The position numbers and the translations under genes are program-made. This document shows positions 8,998 to 16,812 of a DNA stretch of 28,056 nt, in pieces. The notes under the pieces are model-generated. The model saw only the letters and a program-made list of their open reading frames with translations, was not told the DNA's origin and made no database searches. This DNA is from an uncultured Sutterella sp. (GTDB taxonomy: Bacteria; Pseudomonadota; Gammaproteobacteria; Burkholderiales; Burkholderiaceae_F): assembly GCA_900553105.1 (NCBI GenBank), contig USCE01000007.1, positions 1-28,056 on the forward strand. Reading direction: 5' to 3'. Every line of letters starts with the position of its first letter. Position 1 is the first letter of the stretch.

Positions 8998-10331
8998 TAT
9001 TTTTCTACCAATTCACCGCCTAAAGTGTGCGGGAAAACTTCCGTAATTTTCACATTAACCATTGTATCGGTTAAGGACTCTTCGCCCACAAAATTAACGA
9101 TTCGGTTGTTGTCCGTGCGCGCAGCCATCATACCGCGACCACGCTTGGAGGGACCGACCACCAACACGCGTTGCACGGTACCCAACATCGAGTGCGAGAT
9201 TTCCGTTGCTTTGGCTTCGTTTTTCGCTTGCAAAAATTGCAGACGTTTGAGCTTTAATTCTTGTGGCGTGTCATCAGGTAAGTAGGCCGCGGGCGTTCCG
9301 GGACGTTTACTGTAAACAAACGAGAAACTTGCATCAAAACCCACCTCATCCATGAGTTTTAATGTCGCTTGATAATCTTCTTCGGTCTCACCGGGGAAAC
9401 CTACAATAATGTCCGTTGCAATAGAAATATCCGGGCGCACGGCACGCAAGCGACGAATGATAGATTTGTACTCCAACACCGTATAACCACGCTTCATGGC
9501 CGACAAAATTTTGTCAGATCCCGACTGCACCGGTAAGTGCACGTGATTGACAAGTTTGTCAATTTTGCCGTAAGCATCAATTAATCGTTGAGTAAAAGCC
9601 TTAGGGTGAGAAGTGGTATAACGAATGCGTTCGATTCCGTCAATCTCGGCAACATATTCTAAAAGCATGGCAAAATCAGCGGTTTCACCATTCGGAGCAA
9701 CCCCGAGGTAAGCATTGACGTTTTGGCCTAAAAGCGTCACTTCCTTAACACCTTGACTAGCTAATGTCGCGACCTCAATTAAAACGTCTGCCAAAGGACG
9801 AGAAATTTCTTCGCCTCGAGTATAAGGAACGACACAATAAGAGCAGTATTGACTGCAACCTTCCATAATAGAAACAAACGCGGTCGCGCCTCGTGCTTTA
9901 GGGGCCGCCAAGTGATCAAATTTTTCGATTTCAGGGAATCGAATATCCACTTGTGCACGCTTTGTCTCTTGATAACGATTGAGCATCTCAGGCAAACGGT
10001 GAAGCGTCTGAGGTCCAAACACGATATTGACGTAGGGCGCACGAGAAAGAATCTTTTTACCTTCTTGGCTAGCCACACAGCCGCCCACGGCAATCACCAT
10101 ATCGTCTTTTCCGGCTTCGCGTTTGGCTTCACGCACGCGGCCTAAGTCGGAGAAGACTTTTTCTTGGGACTTTTCTCGAATAGAGCAAGTATTAAATACG
10201 ACTAAATCGGCTTCTTCGATGACATCTGTTCGCTCAAAGCCGTGCTCGGCCATGAGGTCAATAATTTTTTCAGAGTCGTAGTCGTTCATTTGGCAGCCAA
10301 AGCTGCGTAGAAATAATTTTTTCGCGGTCAC
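8997..10331 (-). CDS. miaB: tRNA-2-methylthio-N6-dimethylallyladenosine synthase
   Basis: This 444-residue radical-SAM methylthiotransferase converts i6A37 to ms2i6A37 in tRNAs reading UNN codons. The N-terminal UPF0004 domain carries the auxiliary 4Fe-4S cysteines Cys13 (FGCQMN), Cys49 (NTCSIRE) and Cys85 (GGCVAS). The radical-SAM motif is CxxxCxxC at 159, 163 and 166 ([17 protein letters not shown]), and a C-terminal TRAM domain follows from about 375. The start is GTG at 10331 with a poor ribosome-binding site; the nearest upstream ATG is immediately followed by a stop, so GTG is the best start. It is first in the miaB-phoH-ybeY-corC-lnt series. Confidence 0.96.
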   Translation of the reverse strand: MTAKKLFLRSFGCQMNDYDSEKIIDLMAEHGFERTDVIEEADLVVFNTCSIREKSQEKVFSDLGRVREAKREAGKDDMVIAVGGCVASQEGKKILSRAPYVNIVFGPQTLHRLPEMLNRYQETKRAQVDIRFPEIEKFDHLAAPKARGATAFVSIMEGCSQYCSYCVVPYTRGEEISRPLADVLIEVATLASQGVKEVTLLGQNVNAYLGVAPNGETADFAMLLEYVAEIDGIERIRYTTSHPKAFTQRLIDAYGKIDKLVNHVHLPVQSGSDKILSAMKRGYTVLEYKSIIRRLRAVRPDISIATDIIVGFPGETEEDYQATLKLMDEVGFDASFSFVYSKRPGTPAAYLPDDTPQELKLKRLQFLQAKNEAKATEISHSMLGTVQRVLVVGPSKRGRGMMAARTDNNRIVNFVGEESLTDTMVNVKITEVFPHTLGGELVEK

Positions 10332-10354
10332 GGTTTACATCCGTTGCACAAAAA

Positions 10355-10373
10355 GCATCTATATATTAGATGC
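10355..10373. repeat. Palindrome just upstream of miaB
   Basis: GCATCTA and TAGATGC flank a 5-base TATAT centre, 23 bp before the miaB start. It could be an operator or a leader hairpin; the AT-rich centre also overlaps a possible -10. The sequence alone does not decide between these. Confidence 0.4.
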
Positions 10374-10420
10374 AGGTTGATCAAATAGTTAAGTGGCGAA
10401 GTATATCAGGGATTTAGATG

Positions 10421-10452
10421 CGAAAAGCCCCGATAGTCGAAACTATCGGGGC
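10421..10452 (-). terminator. Strong UUCG-capped terminator after porin 1
   Basis: A perfect 11-bp stem (GCCCCGATAGT/ACTATCGGGGC, 10427-10452) closes on a TTCG tetraloop on the minus strand and is followed by TTTTCG. It lies 44 bp past the first porin stop and insulates miaB from porin transcription. Confidence 0.9.
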
Positions 10453-10495
10453 AGGACCTCAACTAATCAGTAAATCGGAGATTTACGCGATCAAA

Positions 10496-11653
10496 TTAGA
10501 AGTTGTGGCAGATGCCAGTGTAAACGGTCGTAACGTTTTCGTCTTCAGCATCTTTCACATCGTAGTCGGTCGTCGTATAGCCAGCACCGGCGTACATGTA
10601 CGTACGCTTGCTAAGCGGATACTTATAGAAAGCGCCCACCGTCCAAGTTGCTTCATCGATGTCTTCACCAACTTCCATGTCATAGGAATCAACACCATAG
10701 CCAACCATTGCTTCGAGAGTACCAGCTGCAACAGGGGCCTCGACGCTAGCTACAACACCCCAACCTGTGAGGTCAGACACACCGGCCTTAGCGGCAGAAA
10801 CCGCTGTGGGTTTATCGCCAGCAACAGAGCGAATTTCACCAGCATCATAATAGTTGGCAGCTAAGAAAGTCTTAGCTACACCAAAATCGTAGTTCACGCC
10901 AGCGGTAATATTCAGCACATCATCGCTATAGGCTTTATCAGCATCAACTTTATCTTTGGTCTTCAAAGCGCTGACGTCAGATTGGCTCACGACCAAGCCA
11001 GCACCCAAATTACCCCATTGACCTGTCAAACCAACACCGTAGTAACGATCAGATTCATGGTTAGATTCTTCTGTTTCGATTTCTACGCCATCAGAATCCA
11101 TCGAGGCAGTCTTGAGAGAAACCATTGCACTCAACTTCATACCTGCGAATTCAGGCGAAGTATAAGCGATGGAGTTGTCCATGCGGCTGTATGTACGCAA
11201 CACTGTGCTTTGGTCCAAAGTGCCAGCATAACCCGTGCCAGAAGCAGTAAGACTACCTGCGATATCCAAAGAGCCCGTACCAGATTCCAAGGCGCCAAAG
11301 CGACCGAAATGGAAAGTACCGAAATCTGTAGCAGCGTACACACGAGCTTCACGATGGAACATACGGTCAGAGCTGAACGTACCATCATCAGCATTGAAAC
11401 CTTGTTCCAATTGGAAACCAACCGTCAAACCTTCAGAGATTTGTTCGGAACCCTTCAAACCGAAACGGGAACCAGAGCTAACACCCGATTCAAGACCCAC
11501 GGAATTATTGTCAGCACCGTCAACGCCACCCTTATTTTGGACGTTATCATAGACGAAACCAAAGTCAACCTTACCATAGAGGGTAACGTCGGCAGCCAAA
11601 GCGGAGCCGGCAAATGCGCCGAGAACGGCGACAGCAGCTAAAGTCTTTTTCAT
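10496..11653 (-). CDS. Outer-membrane general porin 1 (Gram-negative, Burkholderiales type)
   Basis: This 385-residue trimeric beta-barrel porin allows diffusion of small hydrophilic solutes across the outer membrane. The signal peptide is MKKTLAAVAVLGAFAGSALA, cut before ADVTLYG. The mature start VTLYGKVDFGFVYDN and the SGSRFGLKGSEQISEGLTVGFQLEQGF block are typical of the porin_4/OmpC-like family. The chain ends in Phe (CHNF), the barrel C-terminal signature; the Cys two residues earlier is unlike the AHYF ends of porins 2 and 3. AAAGGT precedes the ATG. This is the most divergent of three tandem paralogues, and its promoter lacks the G run found in the other two. Confidence 0.95.
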   Translation of the reverse strand: MKKTLAAVAVLGAFAGSALAADVTLYGKVDFGFVYDNVQNKGGVDGADNNSVGLESGVSSGSRFGLKGSEQISEGLTVGFQLEQGFNADDGTFSSDRMFHREARVYAATDFGTFHFGRFGALESGTGSLDIAGSLTASGTGYAGTLDQSTVLRTYSRMDNSIAYTSPEFAGMKLSAMVSLKTASMDSDGVEIETEESNHESDRYYGVGLTGQWGNLGAGLVVSQSDVSALKTKDKVDADKAYSDDVLNITAGVNYDFGVAKTFLAANYYDAGEIRSVAGDKPTAVSAAKAGVSDLTGWGVVASVEAPVAAGTLEAMVGYGVDSYDMEVGEDIDEATWTVGAFYKYPLSKRTYMYAGAGYTTTDYDVKDAEDENVTTVYTGICHNF

Positions 11654-11724
11654 GATTACTACCTTTTTGAAAAAAGAATTTTTCCTCTAGAGGAAAACGC
11701 AGAACGTCTTCTGCTTGAGTTGCA

Positions 11725-11753
11725 TTGTTACGCGTCTGAGAACTTTTAGTCAA
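11725..11753 (-). promoter_or_regulatory. Promoter of porin 1 (no G tract)
   Basis: On the minus strand, TTGACT (11748-11753) and TAACAA (11725-11730) are separated by 17 bp of mixed sequence. The expected leader is about 65 nt. It is useful as a contrast with the porin 2 and 3 promoters, which have the same spacing but a G9 run. Confidence 0.6.
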
Positions 11754-11875
11754 ACTTTTAACTGCTCCAGATATTGGGGCAAACATTACTTACTGAAGCA
11801 AAGAAAACAAACAACTAATTGAAAAATCAAAGAAATATTCATTACTTTCTAAATGAAATTTTTGTTGTACAAAAA

Positions 11876-11920
11876 CAACAAAAGGCAAAACCCCGCGATC
11901 GTCACCGCGAGGTTATTGCC
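11876..11920 (-). terminator. Terminator after porin 2
   Basis: A long interrupted stem (11884-11897 with 11906-11920; outer GGCAA/TTGCC, inner CGCG/CGCG) is followed on the minus strand by TTTTGTTGTTTTTGT. The same outer stem and tail recur after porin 3, so the terminator was duplicated with the gene. Confidence 0.85.
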
Positions 11921-11973
11921 TAACGACTAATTAAGTTTGGCAGAAGGTAGTAGTTAAACTGCCGGAACTCAGA
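11921..11973 (-). other. Conserved 3' UTR element of porin 2
   Basis: Between the porin 2 stop and its terminator lie about 50 bp nearly identical to the same interval after porin 3 (13285-13335). It contains a GGCAG/CTGCC hairpin (11939-11943 with 11959-11963). The conservation may simply reflect recent duplication, or it may mark a 3' UTR-derived small RNA. Confidence 0.45.
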
Positions 11974-13086
11974 TTAGAAGTAGTGAGCCATACCGATGTT
12001 GCCACCCCAGTACTTGTACTCTTCCTTGTCAGACCAGCTGTCTTGTTCAGCTTCAAGATTGGTATAACCGACAGTCGCGTAAACACGGGTACGCTTGCTC
12101 AATTGATACTTGTATTGAGCGCCAACGTTCCAACCACTGAATTCAAGACTCGAATCCTTGGCCTTATCTTCACCATCCGTGTAAGCGCCACCGACCGTCA
12201 ACGTACCACCTGCTAACGGAACATCGGCACCGACAACAAAACCGTAACCTTCGAGTTCATCACGTCCAGTAAAGGCCGTTGCGAAGTTATCCGTATTAAA
12301 GGATCCAACCGTATCGGCATCCTTGAAATATTGACCAGCCAAGTAAACCTTAGCTACACCAAAGTCATAATCGGCTGCAAGGCTAACAGTGTATTGATCT
12401 TCAGGATCGACACCGTGCTCTGCGCGTTCTTCAATGATGGTCCCAACAACCATTGCTGCGCCAAATGCACCGTTCTTGTATTCAACGCCTAAGGCTGCTT
12501 CGCGGTCTGTATCACGAGTATTTTCTTCAGCTCCACCCATGGAGTATTCGGCGGCGAACTTAAAGCCACCAACAACAGGAGAGGCGTAGGAAATACGATT
12601 GCTAGCACGACTTTGAGAAGCCAACAAGGTGTAACCAGCACCGTAGCTACCACCCGTGCCAGAGCCGAAAGCCACGTGATTACCCCACATCGCCATCGAA
12701 CCGCCATCAGAGAACAAGCTACCTAAACGACCTGCGTAGACAGTACCAAAATTCGTCTTAACCCAAAGAGAACTTTCACGATCAAACATCGTGTCATTCT
12801 TTGACGTACCATCGTCGATTGTCAAGCCTTTTTCGAGAACGAAACCAACCGTCAAGTTTTCAGAGATTTCTTCAGAACCCTTGATACCAAAGCGGCTCGT
12901 CGTAGAACCACCAGAGATCATGGAAAGGGCTGAATCGTCAGTTGTTTTCACCCCATTTTGATCAAACTTTTCGGTATTCGTGTAACCAAGGCCTGTATCG
13001 ATACGACCGTAGATCGTAACATCAGCAGCCAAGGCGGAGCCAGCAAAGGCACCCAAGACAGCAACAGCAGCTAAAGTCTTTTTCAT
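11974..13086 (-). CDS. Outer-membrane general porin 2
   Basis: This 370-residue porin has the same signal peptide as porin 1 (cleavage after SALA) and mature start ADVTIYGRIDTGLGYTN. Family blocks visible are STTSRFGIKGSEEISENLTVGFVLEKG, TMFDRESSLWVKTNFGTVYAGRLGSL (the constriction-loop region) and YQLSKRTRVYATVGY near the C-terminus. The chain ends AHYF. It is much closer to porin 3 than to porin 1, implying a more recent duplication. AAAGGAAT precedes the ATG. Its promoter carries a G9 spacer tract, so expression is probably phase variable (inference). Confidence 0.95.
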   Translation of the reverse strand: MKKTLAAVAVLGAFAGSALAADVTIYGRIDTGLGYTNTEKFDQNGVKTTDDSALSMISGGSTTSRFGIKGSEEISENLTVGFVLEKGLTIDDGTSKNDTMFDRESSLWVKTNFGTVYAGRLGSLFSDGGSMAMWGNHVAFGSGTGGSYGAGYTLLASQSRASNRISYASPVVGGFKFAAEYSMGGAEENTRDTDREAALGVEYKNGAFGAAMVVGTIIEERAEHGVDPEDQYTVSLAADYDFGVAKVYLAGQYFKDADTVGSFNTDNFATAFTGRDELEGYGFVVGADVPLAGGTLTVGGAYTDGEDKAKDSSLEFSGWNVGAQYKYQLSKRTRVYATVGYTNLEAEQDSWSDKEEYKYWGGNIGMAHYF

Positions 13087-13169
13087 AGCAATTATTCCTT
13101 TTAAGAATGGAATGTTTCTTCATTTGAAAGTCAATCATCAACAAGACAATTGCTTTGCTGTCTGAAATT

Positions 13170-13198
13170 CTCCTACACTACCCCCCCCCGTCTGTCAA
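13170..13198 (-). promoter_or_regulatory. Porin 2 promoter with G9 spacer tract
   Basis: On the minus strand, TTGACA (13193-13198) is followed by a 17-bp spacer that includes nine consecutive G (13181-13189), then TAGGAG (13170-13175) as the -10-like hexamer. The -10 is only a 3/6 match to TATAAT. A change of one G would alter the spacer to 16 or 18 bp. The leader that follows contains an AGACA/TGTCT inverted repeat also present at porin 3. Confidence 0.65.
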
Positions 13199-13238
13199 GA
13201 AAATAAAACATTATCTGCATACTTTCGTTGTTTAAAAA

Positions 13239-13284
13239 CAACAAAAGGCAACCTTCTCGGAACCGTCGTCCCGAGAAAGTTGCC
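13239..13284 (-). terminator. Terminator after porin 3
   Basis: A 14-bp stem with one G-U wobble (13247-13260 with 13271-13284) has a 10-base loop and is followed on the minus strand by TTTTGTTGTTTTT. It closely parallels the porin 2 terminator and separates the porin 3 and porin 2 transcription units. Confidence 0.88.
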
Positions 13285-13335
13285 TAACGACTAACTAAGT
13301 TTGGCAGAAGGTAGTAGGAAACTGCCTAACTCAGA

Positions 13336-14475
13336 TTAGAAGTAGTGGGCGATACCAACATTGGCGCCGAAACTTTCGTATTCAGCTTTGTCTTGAGCAT
13401 CTTGGTAATCCCATTCGAGGTGGGTATAACCAACCGTGCCGTATAAGCGGGTGCGCTTGCTCAACGGATACTTGTATTGGGCAGCAACGTTGTAACCGTT
13501 GAATTCGGTATCAACCGCATAAACATCGCCCTTATCTTCACCATCCGTGTATGAGCCACCTACCGTCAATGTACCGCCAGCCAAGGGAATATCAGCCCCT
13601 AAAGCCAAACCATAACCTTCGAGTTCGTCAAATTCAGGAGCGTTCTTTAAACTCCAAACAGACTTATCGGTGAACATACCAACGGAGTTTGCATCCTTGA
13701 AGTACTGACCAGCCAACATTACCTTAGCGACGCCAAAGTCATAGCTCGCACCAAGGTTAACCGTGTATTGATCTTCCGGATCCTCACCGTGAGTAGCAGA
13801 ATCTTCTTCAAAGACCGTGGACACCACTAAGCCAGCACCAAAAGCGCCGTTCTTATAGTTCAAGCCCAAAGCTGCCGGACGATCAGATTCGCGAGTATTT
13901 TCTTCAACATCATCCGAGCCCATGGCATATTCAGCGTACACAGTAAAGCCGGCAAACGTCGGAGAAACATAGCTCAAACGGTTGTCAGCACGGCTGTGCC
14001 CCACCATTAAGCTTGTACCAGCACCAATGGAGCCGCCCGTTCCCGTTCCGAACACAACATAATTGCCAGCCCAGAAATTGGTAGAACCGCCATCAGACCA
14101 CATAGAGTTGATACGACCGGCATACAATGTACCGAGATTTGTCTTGGCGTATACAACGGATTCACGGTCGAAAATACGATCAGCGTCAGAATCCGCACCA
14201 GTATCGGTCATTAATTTTTGTTCGAGAACGAAACCAACCGTCAAGTTTTCAGAGATTTCTTCGGAACCCTTGATACCCAAACGACTCGTCGTAGAACCAC
14301 CGGACTCCATGCCCCAAGCAGAATCATCGACAACTTTTTTACCATCGAAACCCGTGACTTCCGAATTCTTATATTGCAATGCGCCATCCAAACGACCATA
14401 GATCGTCACATCAGCGGCAAGAGCAGAGCCTGCAAAGGCGCTCAAGACAGCAACAGCAGCTAAAGTCTTTTTCAT
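13336..14475 (-). CDS. Outer-membrane general porin 3
   Basis: This 379-residue porin has signal peptide MKKTLAAVAVLSAFAGSALA and mature start ADVTIYGRLDGALQYKN. It shares with porin 2 the blocks STTSRLGIKGSEEISENLTVGF, the INSMWSDGGSTNFWAGNYVVFGTGTGGS loop region, GASYDFGVAKVMLAGQYFKDANSVG and the AHYF end. AAGGAA lies 8 bases before the ATG. It is first of the three in transcription direction, with its own G9-tract promoter and terminator. Differences from porin 2 concentrate in stretches likely to be surface loops (for example residues 22-33, 90-100 and 255-275). Confidence 0.95.
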   Translation of the reverse strand: MKKTLAAVAVLSAFAGSALAADVTIYGRLDGALQYKNSEVTGFDGKKVVDDSAWGMESGGSTTSRLGIKGSEEISENLTVGFVLEQKLMTDTGADSDADRIFDRESVVYAKTNLGTLYAGRINSMWSDGGSTNFWAGNYVVFGTGTGGSIGAGTSLMVGHSRADNRLSYVSPTFAGFTVYAEYAMGSDDVEENTRESDRPAALGLNYKNGAFGAGLVVSTVFEEDSATHGEDPEDQYTVNLGASYDFGVAKVMLAGQYFKDANSVGMFTDKSVWSLKNAPEFDELEGYGLALGADIPLAGGTLTVGGSYTDGEDKGDVYAVDTEFNGYNVAAQYKYPLSKRTRLYGTVGYTHLEWDYQDAQDKAEYESFGANVGIAHYF

Positions 14476-14555
14476 TTTTTATTCCTTCAAAAAATGGAAT
14501 TTTGCTATGTTGAAAGTCAATCATCGACAAGACAATTGCTTTGCTGTCTGAGATT

Positions 14556-14584
14556 TTCCTACATTACCCCCCCCCGTTTGTCAA
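14556..14584 (-). promoter_or_regulatory. Porin 3 promoter with G9 spacer tract
   Basis: On the minus strand, TTGACA (14579-14584), a 17-bp spacer with nine G (14567-14575) and TAGGAA (14556-14561). Spacing, tract length and the downstream leader match the porin 2 promoter. The -10 is a weak match to consensus. Confidence 0.65.
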
Positions 14585-14724
14585 GAATCACCCCCTTTTA
14601 ACCCATCACTCTGTTGCAAAATAACAACACAAATTCTCAAAAATCATCCTCCAACACTCGCACCAAAAAGATTTCGAGCTACTCGTACAAATGTCTCGGT
14701 CCTACCCCCGATAACTTTTGGGCT

Positions 14725-14730
14725 ACAATC
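14725..14730 (+). promoter_or_regulatory. Possible -10 for the rph operon
   Basis: TACAAT lies 33 bp before the ATG at 14763, divergent from the porin 3 promoter. No good -35 is visible at 16-18 bp, so this is tentative. Confidence 0.35.
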
Positions 14731-14762
14731 CATGCGTCTATCTGCCAACGGAACATCACACA

Positions 14763-15458
14763 ATGCCTTTAGTGACAAACGGACCCGAAGGCGTCAGCTT
14801 TCGCCTCAATTACCTATTTAATCGCATCGAAATTAGTCACGATGACCGCGCGAGTTGGACGATCTTTTTTGGTAACGAAACCGACTCTCTCGGCAAGCTC
14901 TTCGGACTGACCGTTCATCGCAACCAGCTTTTTGTGGTGAGCGAAGCAGGTATCCATGCGTTTGAGCTTGATAACCCCGTCGCGCAGCAAATCTGTCCAG
15001 CTCGCAAAGATGCGCCCTTTGTCGACATCGAAAGCTTTGACAATATGCTCTATGCCTGCACCAACAGTGCGATTTATCAAGCTTCTTCAGGCTCTCGCTG
15101 GCGCCTTAAGTACGACGGCAATTTGTGTGGGCATTTCTTCTCGTTACTGGCTTTCCAAAATAAGCTTTTTGCAGCCACCGAAAAAGGCGTTTACGTTTCT
15201 ACGCAAGAGGCTCGTTTTTGGCACCCCAGATTTGTCAGCAAAGACTTCGGCAAGTTTTTAGCGCTAGATGCCAAGGATGCCATGCTTTACGCCCAAACCG
15301 ACAAAGGCTACCTTGTAAGCAACGATAGCGGGCAACATTGGCAACCTCACACGGGTTTGGTTGGTCCTTGGACGGCTGCCATGGGTGGAACAATGCTCTT
15401 TTCGCCCAAGCCAACACAACACCAAGACAAAGCCCCAAGAGGCATCAAGGCCAAATAA
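14763..15458 (+). CDS. Hypothetical beta-propeller-like (Asp-box repeat) protein
   Basis: I do not recognise a named family. The reading frame extends upstream to 14718, but the ATG at 14763 (231 codons), preceded by ACGGAAC, is the sensible start. Four repeats of about 39 residues are visible, each with the pattern hydrophobic-N-x-LYA-T-x-x-G-x-Y followed by an Asp-box-like turn: residues 52-75, 91-116, 130-156 and 170-197 (the clearest turn is SNDSGQHW at 186-193). An initial unit with SHDDRASW lies at 25-32. This suggests a small propeller of the BNR/YCF48-like kind. No signal peptide or catalytic residues are seen. It is 21 bp before rph and likely in the same transcript. Confidence 0.75.
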   Translation: MPLVTNGPEGVSFRLNYLFNRIEISHDDRASWTIFFGNETDSLGKLFGLTVHRNQLFVVSEAGIHAFELDNPVAQQICPARKDAPFVDIESFDNMLYACTNSAIYQASSGSRWRLKYDGNLCGHFFSLLAFQNKLFAATEKGVYVSTQEARFWHPRFVSKDFGKFLALDAKDAMLYAQTDKGYLVSNDSGQHWQPHTGLVGPWTAAMGGTMLFSPKPTQHQDKAPRGIKAK

Positions 15459-15479
15459 TAACTCTTTCGGAGATCCATC

Positions 15480-16202
15480 ATGATTCGTCCATCTAATCGT
15501 CAACCCGATGAAATTCGTCCAGTGCGATTCACACCGCACTACACTAAGCACGCCGAAGGTTCTGTCTTAGTGGAAGTAGGTGACACGAAAGTGATTTGCA
15601 CCGCTTCTGTTTTGGAGGGCGTGCCTCGCTTTCTGAAAGATAAACCCGAGGGGTGGCTGACGGCCGAATACGGTCTTTTGCCGCGTGCCACACACACGCG
15701 TTGCGAACGCGAAGCCTCCAAAGGCAAACAAACGGGTCGTACGCAAGAAATTCAACGCTTAATCGGCCGCGCGCTTCGCGCCGTGGTTGATCGCTCAAAG
15801 ATTCAAGGGTACACGATTCATTTAGACTGCGATGTCATTCAAGCCGATGGCGGCACGCGCTGCGCTTCCATTTCCGGCGCTTGGCTGGCGCTGGCCTTAG
15901 CCGTTCGCACAATGCTTGAAAAACAGCAAATCACCGAGTCGCCTTTAAAGGGTAATGTTGCGGCGGTAAGCGTCGGCATTTTTGAGGGCATGGCCGTGGC
16001 CGACCTTGACTACGCCGAAGACAGCCATTGCGAAACCGACATGAATTTTGTGATGACTGATGACGGACGCTTCGTTGAAATTCAGGGCACAGCTGAAGGC
16101 GAACCCTTCTCAGAAGAAGAAATGGCCACAATGACGCAATTGGCCAAAGGCGCCATCGGCCGTATTATCGCCTTGCAAAACGAAACACTTCAAAGCGCCT
16201 AA
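15480..16202 (+). CDS. rph: Ribonuclease PH
   Basis: This 240-residue phosphorolytic 3'-5' exoribonuclease trims tRNA 3' ends. Recognisable segments are [20 protein letters not shown] at the N-terminus, [39 protein letters not shown] (phosphate-binding region) and [21 protein letters not shown]. Length matches the family (about 238). GGAG precedes the ATG. The order rph-rdgB-hemW is conserved in many beta- and gammaproteobacteria. Confidence 0.97.
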   Translation: MIRPSNRQPDEIRPVRFTPHYTKHAEGSVLVEVGDTKVICTASVLEGVPRFLKDKPEGWLTAEYGLLPRATHTRCEREASKGKQTGRTQEIQRLIGRALRAVVDRSKIQGYTIHLDCDVIQADGGTRCASISGAWLALALAVRTMLEKQQITESPLKGNVAAVSVGIFEGMAVADLDYAEDSHCETDMNFVMTDDGRFVEIQGTAEGEPFSEEEMATMTQLAKGAIGRIIALQNETLQSA

Positions 16203-16216
16203 CCGAGGAACATACC

Positions 16217-16810
16217 ATGAAGATTGTTTTAGCCAGTAACAATAAAGGTAAATTGCGGGAATTCACTCGACTTTTAGCGCCGTTACAAATTGAAGTTCAC
16301 CCGCAAGGTGAGTTTAATGTGCCGGCGGCCGAAGAGCCCTTCGGCACTTTTATCGAAAATTGTCTCTTGAAAGCCCGACACGCTTCAAATATTACCGGAC
16401 TGCCCGCTATTGCTGACGACTCCGGCATTTGTGTTAACGCATTAGGAGGCGCACCGGGTGTTTACTCTGCTCGCTTTAGCGGTGAAGGCGCAACAGACGA
16501 AAAAAATAACGACCTTTTGGTTAAAAAGCTGCAAGACGTCGCCGATCGCAGCGCCCATTACACTTGCGTTCTTGTTGCCGTGCGTCATGCCGACGACCCT
16601 GAGCCCGTCATTGCAGAAGGTCGCTGGTACGGCGAGGTGATCGATACACCGGCGGGCGACGGCGGCTTTGGTTACGACCCGCACTTTTACCTCCCCGAGC
16701 TTCGTAAAACCGCCGCACAATTAACCGCAGACGAAAAAAATGCCATCAGTCACCGTGGGCAGGCGATGGTCAAACTCATTGATGAAATTCAACGCCGCTG
16801 GGCACTTTAA
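16217..16810 (+). CDS. rdgB: Non-canonical purine NTP pyrophosphatase (ITPase/XTPase)
   Basis: This 197-residue enzyme hydrolyses dITP/ITP and XTP to monophosphates, cleansing the nucleotide pool. Family motifs are LASNNKGKLREF (residues 4-15), ADDSGICVNALGGAPGVYSARFSG, GGFGYDPHFYLPE and KNAISHRGQAM. Length is typical. GAGGAA precedes the ATG. It lies 14 bp after rph and 2 bp before hemW. Confidence 0.97.
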   Translation: MKIVLASNNKGKLREFTRLLAPLQIEVHPQGEFNVPAAEEPFGTFIENCLLKARHASNITGLPAIADDSGICVNALGGAPGVYSARFSGEGATDEKNNDLLVKKLQDVADRSAHYTCVLVAVRHADDPEPVIAEGRWYGEVIDTPAGDGGFGYDPHFYLPELRKTAAQLTADEKNAISHRGQAMVKLIDEIQRRWAL

Positions 16811-16812
16811 AG

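Noticed and set aside
10982..11641. 219-codon open frame on the plus strand opposite porin 1
   Set aside because: It is antisense to a clear porin, has no recognisable motif, and arises from the codon pattern of the porin strand.
13181..13189. G9 run dismissed as sequencing noise
   Set aside because: Noise was considered because homopolymers are error prone, but the same length and the same promoter position at two loci make a real tract more likely; exact length still needs read support.
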